64,000 nt of DNA, from contig NZ_VTOU01000002.1 in assembly GCF_008274695.1 (NCBI RefSeq), forward strand, positions 186,001 to 250,000. The letters run 5' to 3'. The DNA is from Sphingomonas montanisoli. GTDB taxonomy: Bacteria > Pseudomonadota > Alphaproteobacteria > Sphingomonadales > Sphingomonadaceae. Below the pieces are notes generated by a model, which had not been told where the DNA came from, searched no databases, and worked only from the letters and a program-made list of their open reading frames with translations. The position numbers were made by a program, and so were the translations under genes. Shown one piece after another: positions 32,870-41,143 of the stretch; positions within the stretch are counted from its first letter, which is position 1, and the number at the start of each line of letters is the position of its first letter.

Positions 32870-34996
32870 TCAGCCAGAGGCAACCGCTTCGGCCGCGCCC
32901 CGCATCGCGCCTTCGATATAGCCTATGCCGGTCGCATCGCCATAAGCGCGCACGTCCATTCCAGCGGCGGCGAGCCGATCGGCGAGGGTCGTGTCGCCAT
33001 GCGCGCCCGTCGCGACGATGACGTGATCGACTGGCACCGCCTGCGCCGCGCCGTTTCCGTCGACGAAGCGCACGACGTTCTTCTCGATCGCGATGTCCTG
33101 CGATCCTGGGAACATCGCCACACCATGCTCCTGAAGCTCGACGAGCAGCCGCATCCGGCGCACGGCGGTGAGCCCGCCGCCGAAACGGGCGGCATCGCCA
33201 ATGATCGTAACGGTGCGGCCGCGCTCGACGAGAAACTCGGCGAGTTCGCACCCGACGAGTTCGCCGCCGATGATCACGATGTTCTGGCCCAGCGGCATCC
33301 AGCTGCGGGTCGCCTTGCGGACCAGATCGAGATTGGCCGTGGCGCCCGTTGCCGCCCCAACCTTGGTCGCGAGCCGCGTGGTCCAGCTCGTCTTGCGCTT
33401 GAGCGCTTCGGTGGTTTCGCCGAACATCATCGCGCGCATGTCGTCGCCGCTGAAGACATGGTCGTGGTCGGCCCCCGGAATCGGCGGCATGTCGCGCACC
33501 GCGCCCGTCGCGACGAAGACGCGATCGGGTCGCAGCGACGCGACCAGATCGACAGTCGCCTCCATACCCAGCCGCACGTCGACCGACGAGGCGTCGATCT
33601 GTCCGCGCAGCCAATCAAGCAGCCGCTCATTGGGTTCGTAGGCGAGGCCCGCGAAGCGCAACGTGCCGCCGAGCCGATCGGCCTTTTCGAGCAGGATCAC
33701 CTCATCCCCACCCAGATCGAGCCGACGCGCCGCTTCCATGCCGCCTGGCCCGCCGCCAATCACGACGACGCGGCGCTTCGCATGTTCGGGCAGCCAGTTG
33801 CGCCCTTCGAACGCCGTTTCGGGCCGAACTGCGCAGCGCACTGGCACGCGGATGTAGATGTTGCTGACGCAGGTGTAGCAATAGATGCATGGGCGGATAT
33901 CGCCGATGCGCCCTTCGGCCAGCTTGTTTGGAAGCTCGGGATCGGCGAGCAGCTTGCGGCCCATCGCCACGAAATCGCACCCGCCGCGCGCGAGCACCTT
34001 GTCGGCGACGTCCACCTCCAGCCGGCCCGAAGCGATGACGGGGATGCGCAGCGTGTCCTTGATCGCCTTGGCGGATTCCAGATGCGCGCCGGGTTGGTGC
34101 GGGATGTTCGACGCGGAGTGAAGCTTGGCCTGACCGATGTCGTGATAGGCGCTGACCGTGATCGCATCGGCGCCCGCCGCCTCGATCAGCGGCGCGATCG
34201 CGCGCGCATCGTCGATCGTGATCCCGCCTTCCTTGCCGATCTCGCGGCTGTCGATTTTGACCCACATCGGGAAGTCGGGGCCGACCGCGGCGCGAACGGC
34301 GCGCACCACCTCGATCAGCAGACGGGCACGCTCGGGCGCGGTCCCGCCGCCCCAGCCGTCGGTGCGGCTGTTGGTGACGGGCGAGACGAAGGAGGAGAGG
34401 AGATAGCCATGCCCGCCATGCACCTCGACCCCGTCGAAGCCCGCGGCCTTCGCGCGGACGGCGGCGTCGGCGAACTGGCGGATCGCCAGCGCGATGTCCT
34501 CCTCCTCCAGCACTTTGATCGACGGCATCGTGCCGTCGCCGATGAAGGCCACAATTTCTTCGGGCAGGAAATATTGGATGAAGTCGGCGCTGAAGCCGGG
34601 CGGGATTGCGGGAGCCCACAAGGGGTGCCCGTCGAGCGCCGAATAGGCCGCGACCAGCCCGCCATGATGGAGCTGCGCGGCGATCTTCGCACCGCCCGCG
34701 TGGACCGCATCGGCCAGCCGGGTCAGCCCGGGCAGAAAACGATCGTCCGAAATCGCGGTCTGGTTGGGCGAGACCGCGCCGACCGGCCAGGCAACCCCGG
34801 TCACCCCGGTGATGATCATCCCCACGCCGCCTTCGGCCTGCGCGACATGATAGTCGATCAGCCGATCGCCCACAGTCCCATCGGGCTCCGACAGGCTGAC
34901 GCCCATTGCGGTGACGATCATCCGGTTCTTGAGAACCATCGATCCGATCCGCCCTTCGGACAATAAGGCGGGATGGGAGTTGCTTCCCCTGGCCAT
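32870..34996 (-). CDS. Old Yellow Enzyme/2,4-dienoyl-CoA-reductase-like flavoprotein
   Basis: This encodes 708 residues. The FMN TIM barrel (residues about 10-345) contains HHGGLVAAY, GVEVHGGHGYLLSSFVSP and NSRTDGWGG. Next come [4Fe-4S] cysteines spaced C-x2-C-x2-C with a fourth 10-12 residues later, then FAD binding (VVVIGGGPGGMEAARRL) and NAD(P)H binding (IVIIGGELVGCELAEFL). This matches FadH, trimethylamine dehydrogenase and BaiCD-type enoate reductases. The substrate is probably an alpha,beta-unsaturated carbonyl or CoA ester. ATG 34996 is chosen; upstream extension overlaps the SDR. It lies 17 bp after the SDR gene. Confidence 0.92.
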   Translation of the reverse strand: MARGSNSHPALLSEGRIGSMVLKNRMIVTAMGVSLSEPDGTVGDRLIDYHVAQAEGGVGMIITGVTGVAWPVGAVSPNQTAISDDRFLPGLTRLADAVHAGGAKIAAQLHHGGLVAAYSALDGHPLWAPAIPPGFSADFIQYFLPEEIVAFIGDGTMPSIKVLEEEDIALAIRQFADAAVRAKAAGFDGVEVHGGHGYLLSSFVSPVTNSRTDGWGGGTAPERARLLIEVVRAVRAAVGPDFPMWVKIDSREIGKEGGITIDDARAIAPLIEAAGADAITVSAYHDIGQAKLHSASNIPHQPGAHLESAKAIKDTLRIPVIASGRLEVDVADKVLARGGCDFVAMGRKLLADPELPNKLAEGRIGDIRPCIYCYTCVSNIYIRVPVRCAVRPETAFEGRNWLPEHAKRRVVVIGGGPGGMEAARRLDLGGDEVILLEKADRLGGTLRFAGLAYEPNERLLDWLRGQIDASSVDVRLGMEATVDLVASLRPDRVFVATGAVRDMPPIPGADHDHVFSGDDMRAMMFGETTEALKRKTSWTTRLATKVGAATGATANLDLVRKATRSWMPLGQNIVIIGGELVGCELAEFLVERGRTVTIIGDAARFGGGLTAVRRMRLLVELQEHGVAMFPGSQDIAIEKNVVRFVDGNGAAQAVPVDHVIVATGAHGDTTLADRLAAAGMDVRAYGDATGIGYIEGAMRGAAEAVASG

Positions 34997-35013
34997 CGTG
35001 CGATCCCTTCCCG

Positions 35014-35766
35014 TCACTGCGCCGTCGCGCCGCCGTCGACCACCAGCGGGTGGCCGGTCACGAAGCTTGCGCCGTCCGAACAGAGCCACAGGACGGCTGA
35101 TGCGATCTCCTCAGGCTGGGCGAAGCGGCCCATGGGCGTCATCGCCTCGATCGTCGCGCGGATTTCCGGAATATCGTCGAACTTCGCGCTCATCGGGGTG
35201 CGCACGACGCCGGGGCAGACCGCGTTCACGCGGATATTCGCGCGGGCATAGGTGAGCGCGGCCGATCGCGTGAGGCCGATCACGCCATGCTTGGCCGCGA
35301 CATAGCCGGGCTGCGGCGAACCGATGATGCCGTTGATCGACGACGTGTTGACGATCGCGCCGCCCGTGCCCTGCGCCGTCATCTGGCGCACTTCGGCGCG
35401 GATGCACGCCGCGACCCCGGCCAGATTGACCGCGAGCGTACGATCGAAGGCGAGTGGATTGTCCCACACATCGGCTTCCAGGTTGATGCCTGCATTGTTG
35501 AACGCAACGTCGAGCTGGCCAAACGCGGCGACCGTGCCGGCAATGAGTGCGTCGACAGACGCCTCGTCCGACACATCGACCGGCACGAAGCGCGCCTCGC
35601 CGCTCTCTCCCGCGATCATCGATACCGTTTCGGCGCCTGCGTCGCCCGGAAGATCGGCCACGATCACCCGCGCACCTTCGCGCGCGAAGGCGATCGCCGT
35701 CGCACGGCCGATGCCGCCGCCAGCGCCGGTTACCAGCGCGACCTTGCCGTCAAACTGTCCTGCCAT
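35014..35766 (-). CDS. Short-chain dehydrogenase/reductase
   Basis: This encodes 250 residues, classical SDR size. The NAD(P) motif TGAGGGIGRA, Asp in VIVADLPG favouring NAD, NNAGIN, catalytic Ser in NTSSINGIIG and Y-x3-K in GYVAAKHGVI are present. GGAGAGG precedes ATG 35766. It opens the operon with the flavoprotein and two Lrp genes. An SDR plus BaiCD/FadH-like pair suggests stepwise oxidation-reduction of a ring or chain ketone such as a terpenoid, steroid or aromatic derivative; this is inference. Confidence 0.9.
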   Translation of the reverse strand: MAGQFDGKVALVTGAGGGIGRATAIAFAREGARVIVADLPGDAGAETVSMIAGESGEARFVPVDVSDEASVDALIAGTVAAFGQLDVAFNNAGINLEADVWDNPLAFDRTLAVNLAGVAACIRAEVRQMTAQGTGGAIVNTSSINGIIGSPQPGYVAAKHGVIGLTRSAALTYARANIRVNAVCPGVVRTPMSAKFDDIPEIRATIEAMTPMGRFAQPEEIASAVLWLCSDGASFVTGHPLVVDGGATAQ

Positions 35767-35995
35767 GCCTCTCCCCCGTCTTTTGTGCGAGGACATCGTC
35801 CCACCGACAGGCAGCGCGTATCGAGCGCGAAGCGCCAGTGCTGTGCGCAGCCACTCCGGAAGGACGTAAAACCCGTCATTAGTCTGCTTTATAAAAACGC
35901 AAAGTCGCTATCTGTTACACCCTGTCTCGCGATATCGCGCAGATAATCACAACAAGTCTTGCGCATAGCGGCATTCGCGGCGGTGGCTGACTAAC

Positions 35996-36019
35996 AAAAA
36001 AGCCCGAAGGTGATCGGGC
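35996..36019 (-). terminator. Intrinsic terminator, leftward, just upstream of a TBDR gene
   Basis: On the minus strand, GCCCGA and TCGGGC form a 6-bp stem with a 6-base loop, followed at once by six T. It stands 16 bp before the rightward TBDR start, so it would stop antisense transcripts leaving the receptor gene before they reach the SDR promoter. On the plus strand, the same hairpin would sit in the mRNA leader next to the ribosome site. Confidence 0.6.
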
Positions 36020-36034
36020 AGATGGGGATGGACT

Positions 36035-38488
36035 ATGCACAAAGCTATTCTACTCGCGCGTTCGGCCGCCATTGCTCTGGCCGTCGCCAACGGCAGCGCG
36101 CTCGCACAGACCGCATCCGCCAGCCAATCCGATGGTGAGCCTGCCACGCTGCAGGATATTGTCGTCACCGCCCGCCGCCAGTCGGAATCGCTCCAGAAGA
36201 CGCCGATCGCGATTACGGCGCTCGACAACAAGACACTCGAGAAGATGAATGTCCAGTCGGTCGACAAGGTCGCGCAGGTCGCCCCGAACCTGATCATCAG
36301 CCAGCAATCCTCATCGCTGTCGGCGGCATCGATCACCATCCGCGGGATCGGCCAGACCGATCCGTCGCTCGGCCTCGATACGGCGGTCGGCATCTATCTC
36401 GACGGCGTCTATGTGGCGCGCAGCGCGGGGTCGCTGTTCGATCTGGTCGATGTCGAACGGATCGAGGTGCTGCGCGGCCCGCAGGGCACCTTGTTCGGCC
36501 GCAATACTACCGGCGGCGCGATCCAACTCCTGTCGAAGAAGCCGCAGGATGAGTTCGGGGTTTCGGCGAAGGTCGGCTACGGCACCCGCCGAAACCTTTC
36601 GGGCAAGATCCGCATCGATACCGGCGAACTCGGCGATTCCGGCATCTCCGCCTCGGCCACCTATCTGCACCGGCAGCGCAACGGCTATTTCAACAATTTC
36701 CTCACGCCCAAGAGCAAGGATCCGGGGGCGCTGAATGTCGACGCCTTCGGGGTCGGAATCCGCGGCGATTTCGGCCAGTTCCAGCTCAACTACGCCTTCG
36801 ACTGGGACGATCGCGTGGGTACCTCGGCTTTCTTCCAGACGGTCGCACTCGGCGCCGACGCCCGCACCTATTATGGCCGGTCCGCCAGCCTGGGCGGTGC
36901 TCCGCTCCAGTTCGTCGGGCCGAACATCCGCCTGAACTCGGGTCTTCAGCAGCCGAGCGGCCTGCCGGGCAACAATTATGGATCGCAGACCCGCAGCCAG
37001 GGCCACAGCCTCACGGCGTCCTACGAGGTTTCGGATGCCTTCACGATCAAGTCCATCACCGGCTACCGCAAGCTGCTGATGAAAAATTCGCTGTCGCTGT
37101 CCGGACAGGGCGATCTCAAGGGGCGCGTGCTCGATTTCACCTCGCCCACGCTCACCTCGATCAAATCGGTCTCGCCCTATAACGGCTTCAACTCGCCGCA
37201 GCGGCAGCGCCAGTTTTCGGAAGAGCTTCAGTTGCTTGGCAGCACGGGCGACTTTTCCTACGTGCTCGGAGCCTATTATTTCCGCGAGCGCGTGTCGGAG
37301 AATAATAACCAGAACCTGACATTGGTACTCTCACCCTTCGCGCTGCCCTTCCTCGGCATTCCCACGGCGGTACGCGATGCGCTGGTCGCGCAAAATATCG
37401 ATCTGATCGGCCTCGGCACGTCGCCGCTCGCCGCCTATCGCCAGACGTCGAAGTCCTACGCGGCATTCGGGCAGCTGAGCTGGAAACCACAGGCGCTGGA
37501 CGAAAAGCTCGAGGTGACCGGCGGCATCCGCTACACCAAGGACAAGAAGAACACGACGATCGCCAACGCGACCAACGGCGTGCCAAATGCGTCGAACACC
37601 TCGCAGGGTATCAGCTTCGAAAACACTGCGTTTCTCGGGTCGCTCAGCTATCAGGTCGCGCCGGCTGCGCTCGTCTATGCGAAGGCTTCGACCGGGTATA
37701 AATCGGGCGGCTTCAACCCGCGTGCTGATGGGATCTGCACCGCCCCGACGGTGACGGGCGCCTGCCCCGGGGGCACCTATCGGCTCAACTCGTTCAAGCC
37801 GGAGAAGCTGACCTCCTACGAAGCCGGTGCGAAGCTTGACTTGTTCGACCGCCGTCTGCGCATCAACGCGGCGGCGTTCCTCAGCAAATATGACGACCTG
37901 CAGGTGCCGCAATTCGCGGCGGGCAGCGGCGGCGCGACCACGCTGCTGGTCAATGCGGGCAAGGCCGAGTTCAAGGGCGTCGAGCTCGAAATCACCGCGC
38001 TTCCCGCGCGGGGGCTGACGCTGTCGGGATCGATGGGATACACAGATCCCAAATATAAGCAGTTCCTGTTCCTCAACCCCAACACCAACACGGTCAGCGA
38101 CATCGCTGCGACCGCGCGCTTCCCGAACGTCGCCAAGTTCAACTCAAACCTGGCGGCCGACTATACCTTTGCGCCGATGAGCATGGGCGTGTTGTCGGCG
38201 CGGGTCGCTTATGCCTATCGCAGCAAGATCTTTTACCACCCCAACGATGCGGTAAACCCGTTCCAGCGGGACATTGCCGGCCCGCCTACGAACACGGTCA
38301 GCGCGCGCATTGCGTTGAGCGAGATCGCGCTCGGCGGCCGTGCGAAAGGCGAGATCGCGCTCTCGGGCGACAATCTGCTGAACGAAGATCAGGTTCTCTA
38401 CGGCATCGACTTCGGCTCGCTCGGCTTCGGCGGCAAACTCTATGCGGAGCCACGCCGTTTCCTCGTCGAGTTCAAGGTCGAATACTGA
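36035..38488 (+). CDS. TonB-dependent receptor
   Basis: This encodes 817 residues. A signal peptide (MHKAILLARSAAIALAVANG, ending ALAQ) is followed by a TonB box-like DIVVTARR, the plug domain (about residues 50-160, including VERIEVLRGPQGTLFGRNT) and a 22-strand beta-barrel ending in an aromatic C-terminus (FLVEFKVEY). It should import a bulky substrate across the outer membrane with TonB energy. Divergent placement from the SDR-flavoprotein-Lrp operon (268 bp between starts) suggests the receptor takes up the substrate processed by those enzymes. No N-terminal signalling domain is present. Confidence 0.93.
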   Translation: MHKAILLARSAAIALAVANGSALAQTASASQSDGEPATLQDIVVTARRQSESLQKTPIAITALDNKTLEKMNVQSVDKVAQVAPNLIISQQSSSLSAASITIRGIGQTDPSLGLDTAVGIYLDGVYVARSAGSLFDLVDVERIEVLRGPQGTLFGRNTTGGAIQLLSKKPQDEFGVSAKVGYGTRRNLSGKIRIDTGELGDSGISASATYLHRQRNGYFNNFLTPKSKDPGALNVDAFGVGIRGDFGQFQLNYAFDWDDRVGTSAFFQTVALGADARTYYGRSASLGGAPLQFVGPNIRLNSGLQQPSGLPGNNYGSQTRSQGHSLTASYEVSDAFTIKSITGYRKLLMKNSLSLSGQGDLKGRVLDFTSPTLTSIKSVSPYNGFNSPQRQRQFSEELQLLGSTGDFSYVLGAYYFRERVSENNNQNLTLVLSPFALPFLGIPTAVRDALVAQNIDLIGLGTSPLAAYRQTSKSYAAFGQLSWKPQALDEKLEVTGGIRYTKDKKNTTIANATNGVPNASNTSQGISFENTAFLGSLSYQVAPAALVYAKASTGYKSGGFNPRADGICTAPTVTGACPGGTYRLNSFKPEKLTSYEAGAKLDLFDRRLRINAAAFLSKYDDLQVPQFAAGSGGATTLLVNAGKAEFKGVELEITALPARGLTLSGSMGYTDPKYKQFLFLNPNTNTVSDIAATARFPNVAKFNSNLAADYTFAPMSMGVLSARVAYAYRSKIFYHPNDAVNPFQRDIAGPPTNTVSARIALSEIALGGRAKGEIALSGDNLLNEDQVLYGIDFGSLGFGGKLYAEPRRFLVEFKVEY

Positions 38489-38520
38489 ACCAACCGTGTT
38501 TGGCACCATGGGGCTGAAAT

Positions 38521-38606
38521 GCGCGGTTGCGATTATGCGACCGCGCTGACGCCGCGCAGCGACGGGCTTCTTCGGAGGCTGGTGTACACCACGTTGTTCA
38601 CCAGCC
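38521..38606. other. Two hairpins between convergent genes
   Basis: In the 216-bp gap after the TBDR, GCGCGGTTGC pairs with GCGACCGCGC (38521-38546, one wobble), and GGCTGGTG pairs with CACCAGCC (38577-38606). Neither is followed by a T-run. They may act as Rho-independent-like barriers between convergent units or be structural remnants. Confidence 0.35.
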
Positions 38607-38704
38607 TTCGACGCAATCGTAATATACACCCTCTACGAAGAGCATCGTATCGAAGAACCGGCTTGCCTCCGCGACATCGCGAACGAGCATCCGGAACAAA
38701 GCCG

Positions 38705-40047
38705 TCACACACGGAACATCGCCTCGAGCCCCAGCATGTGTATGTCGCGTGCCGGCCCACTATCGCGGACGAACCCTCCGGGGCGGAAGATCGAGTAAGA
38801 GACGGCGTAGGACACGGTTGGCGTCGGCTGCCAGCTCAGCAGCAATTCGCCCTGCGTGCCGATATAGCGCCGGTCGGAAGCATCGCCCCGGCGGACGAGC
38901 TGGCCGGGGACGTCATAGATGCCGTCGCCCTTGCTCTGCCGCCAATAGGAGATGCCCGCGACGCCCAGGCCGAAACCCCGGCCGAGATCGAGATCTACGC
39001 TGGGGTGCAGGTTCATGATGTTGATCGGCCCGATCGGCGAAAGCTCGCCGAAATATTGCCCTTGGGGAAGAGGGCGTTGAACGAGCCGAGCCGATTGTCG
39101 GCAGGGTTCTTGTCGCCGCTCGCGACATTGGCGCGCAGGCGGACGTGGGGCTTGAGCGGCAGCGCGTCGAACGCAAAGCCGGTTTCGCTCGCGATCGACC
39201 ATGCGCGGATCGTCGCCCCGCCGAAATGGCCGCGCTGGAGCATCGCTTCCCAGTTCCACGACAGCGCGCCGCTCTTGCCGAAGAAGCGGGCGCCATAGGT
39301 CTGGCGGCGCTCGTCGCCGCGACCCTGTTCGAACGATGCCGTCTCGTTGCGATAATCGAGCCAATAAGCGTCGATCTTCAAGCCGTCCGCGATCGCGAAG
39401 GTCGTGTAGACGCCATCGAGATGCTTGGTGTCCGACGTGCGATCGTCGAAATCCCCGGGGCCGACCGCGACCGGACGCATGTGAAAAGCATCGATGCGGA
39501 CCGCACCCGTCGACAGGATCGCGCGGACGCCGTCGAACGGCTGAGGGATATTGGGGCCGTAGCGTATGCCGACCAGCCGTTCGGAACCGAGCGGCATCAA
39601 TTCACGCCCCGCACGCAGCGTCAGCGTCGCATGATCGCCCAGCGGCAGCGCGATGTCGCCGAAACCTTGGAGCAGATCGATGCCGGTTTCGTCGGCCGGC
39701 CCTGCCGCGGGCTGGACGCCGCGCGCCTTGCCTGCGATCGCCTGGATGAAAACCCGCGCCGCGCCGACATGGACATCGGCGTGCGGCATCAGACGCAGCC
39801 ACAGATAGCCGTCATCGGGCGCCGGGGCCGAACCCCAGTAATTGCCGCTGAAGCTTTCCTGCCGCGCCCGCGCCTCGACACCCAGGCTGATCCAGCTGGT
39901 GTCGTCGGCATTGAGCGCGACATGCTTGGTGCCGGCATCGTGCGCCTGCGACCAATCCTCGTCATAACGCCAGTTGAGCTGGGCCGGCGCCCCCGCCTGT
40001 GCGGCGGCGGGGATCAGCGCCAGCAGGGGGAGCAGCCGGTTGATCAT
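38705..40047 (-). pseudogene. Alginate-export-type outer-membrane porin, frameshifted
   Basis: From ATG 40047 (MINRLLPLLALIPAAAQAGA, signal peptide) a beta-barrel protein reads to FNALFPKGN and then goes out of frame. The continuation QYFGELSPIGPINIMNLHPS is in another frame down to 38705, ending LGLEAMFRV. One base is missing in the GGG run at 39059-39061. Repaired, the protein is about 447 residues and looks like the Alginate_exp porin family (NWRYDEDWS start, repeated Gly-Asp turns). It is the last gene of the hydrolase operon. A sequencing error or a true recent mutation would look the same. Confidence 0.75.
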
Positions 40048-40724
40048 TTGACGCGCACCGCGCACAGCGCCGAGCTGGCGAAGATGATCGCGGCAGCGAC
40101 CAGCAGCGGGATCGCCAGTCCCCAGTTCAGCAGGAGGAAGGCGCCGACGGCCGCGCCCGCGAAGATCATCACCACCGCCAGGACACGGCGTCCCCAATTG
40201 GCATTGCCGCCCGCGCCCGCTGCACTGTCCGCTGCCAGACCGGTGAGGGTCAGCGTCAGCACCGTCGTCGTCAGATCGGGCACCTTCAGGCTGCGCACCG
40301 TGGCGTTGCGATATCCCATCGCGAGCGCGGTCAGGCCGATGATCGCGTAGAGGTTCGGGCGCGGCGACAGGCTGGCAATGTCATAACCGATCGCGAAGCC
40401 CGCCGCCGCGATCAGCAGGATCGCCTCGATTGTCGCCGATACCAGCAGCCAGCGGGCGAGCGGCCGATCCTGATGCATCCGCGCGCTCCGCCCGCCGATC
40501 GCCGCCCCCACCAGGAACAGCCCCAGCGCGGTCAGCATCGGCGCAAAATAGAAACCCGGCGTCCCCGCCGCCGCAAAGCCCAGAAACGCGATGTTCCCGG
40601 TCATGTTGGCGGTGAACACCTTGCCGAGGCCGATCACGCTGACCGCGTCGATCAGCCCCGTCGTCGCCGACAGCGCCAGCATCAGCGGCACCAGTCCTTC
40701 GGTCTTGGAAGCGGGAGCGGTCAT
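40044..40724 (-). CDS. DUF1275 (YoaK-like) membrane protein
   Basis: This encodes 226 residues with six hydrophobic helices. DAVSVIGLGKVFTANMTGNI is the clear DUF1275 signature, and YRNATVRSLKVPDLTTTVLT is the second conserved part. The function of the family is unknown; some members are predicted transporters. ATGA overlaps join it to DoxX upstream and the porin downstream, so it is translationally coupled to both. Confidence 0.9.
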   Translation of the reverse strand: MTAPASKTEGLVPLMLALSATTGLIDAVSVIGLGKVFTANMTGNIAFLGFAAAGTPGFYFAPMLTALGLFLVGAAIGGRSARMHQDRPLARWLLVSATIEAILLIAAAGFAIGYDIASLSPRPNLYAIIGLTALAMGYRNATVRSLKVPDLTTTVLTLTLTGLAADSAAGAGGNANWGRRVLAVVMIFAGAAVGAFLLLNWGLAIPLLVAAAIIFASSALCAVRVK

Positions 40725-41140
40725 CGCGCCGTCTCCCGTTCGGTCAGGATTGCCGCGAGCATGAAGCCGCCGATCAGCCCGACATGCTCAAGGAAGCTGT
40801 TGCGATCGTGGAAGCGCGCGACCGGATCGGCGATCTCCCAGAACGGATGGCCGATCAATGTCGCCATCGCGGTGAAGACGCCCAGCGCGCCCGCCGCCAG
40901 CCAGCCGAACCGGCCGAGGATCAGCAGCACCGACGCGCCGACCTGGACGAATATGGTGGCCGCGACCACCAGTCCGGCCGGCTCCAGCCCGAAATGGGCC
41001 GCCTCCGCAAAGGCGCCGTCGAGGTCGGTCAGCTTGGCGAATCCGCTGGACCAGTATGGCAGCGTCAGGACGCCGCGGGCGAGGATGCCGAAGCCGCGCG
41101 CATCGAGCAGCGCGGCGATGGGGCGGGGTGTGGTGCGCAT
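40721..41140 (-). CDS. DoxX-family membrane protein
   Basis: This encodes 139 residues with four helices and the DoxX pattern LARGVLTLPYWSSGFAKLTD, then FVQVGASVLLILGRFGWLAA and IGHPFWEI. DoxX proteins are small quinone-type or redox-linked membrane proteins of mixed function. It follows the amidohydrolase by 3 bp and overlaps DUF1275 by 4 bp. Confidence 0.88.
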   Translation of the reverse strand: MRTTPRPIAALLDARGFGILARGVLTLPYWSSGFAKLTDLDGAFAEAAHFGLEPAGLVVAATIFVQVGASVLLILGRFGWLAAGALGVFTAMATLIGHPFWEIADPVARFHDRNSFLEHVGLIGGFMLAAILTERETAR

Positions 41141-41143
41141 CGA

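Noticed and set aside
32831-34966. 711-codon plus-strand ORF antisense to the flavoprotein gene
   Set aside because: It is a typical GC-rich antisense shadow, His/Arg/Asp-rich, with no domain; the minus strand encodes a clear OYE-FAD enzyme.
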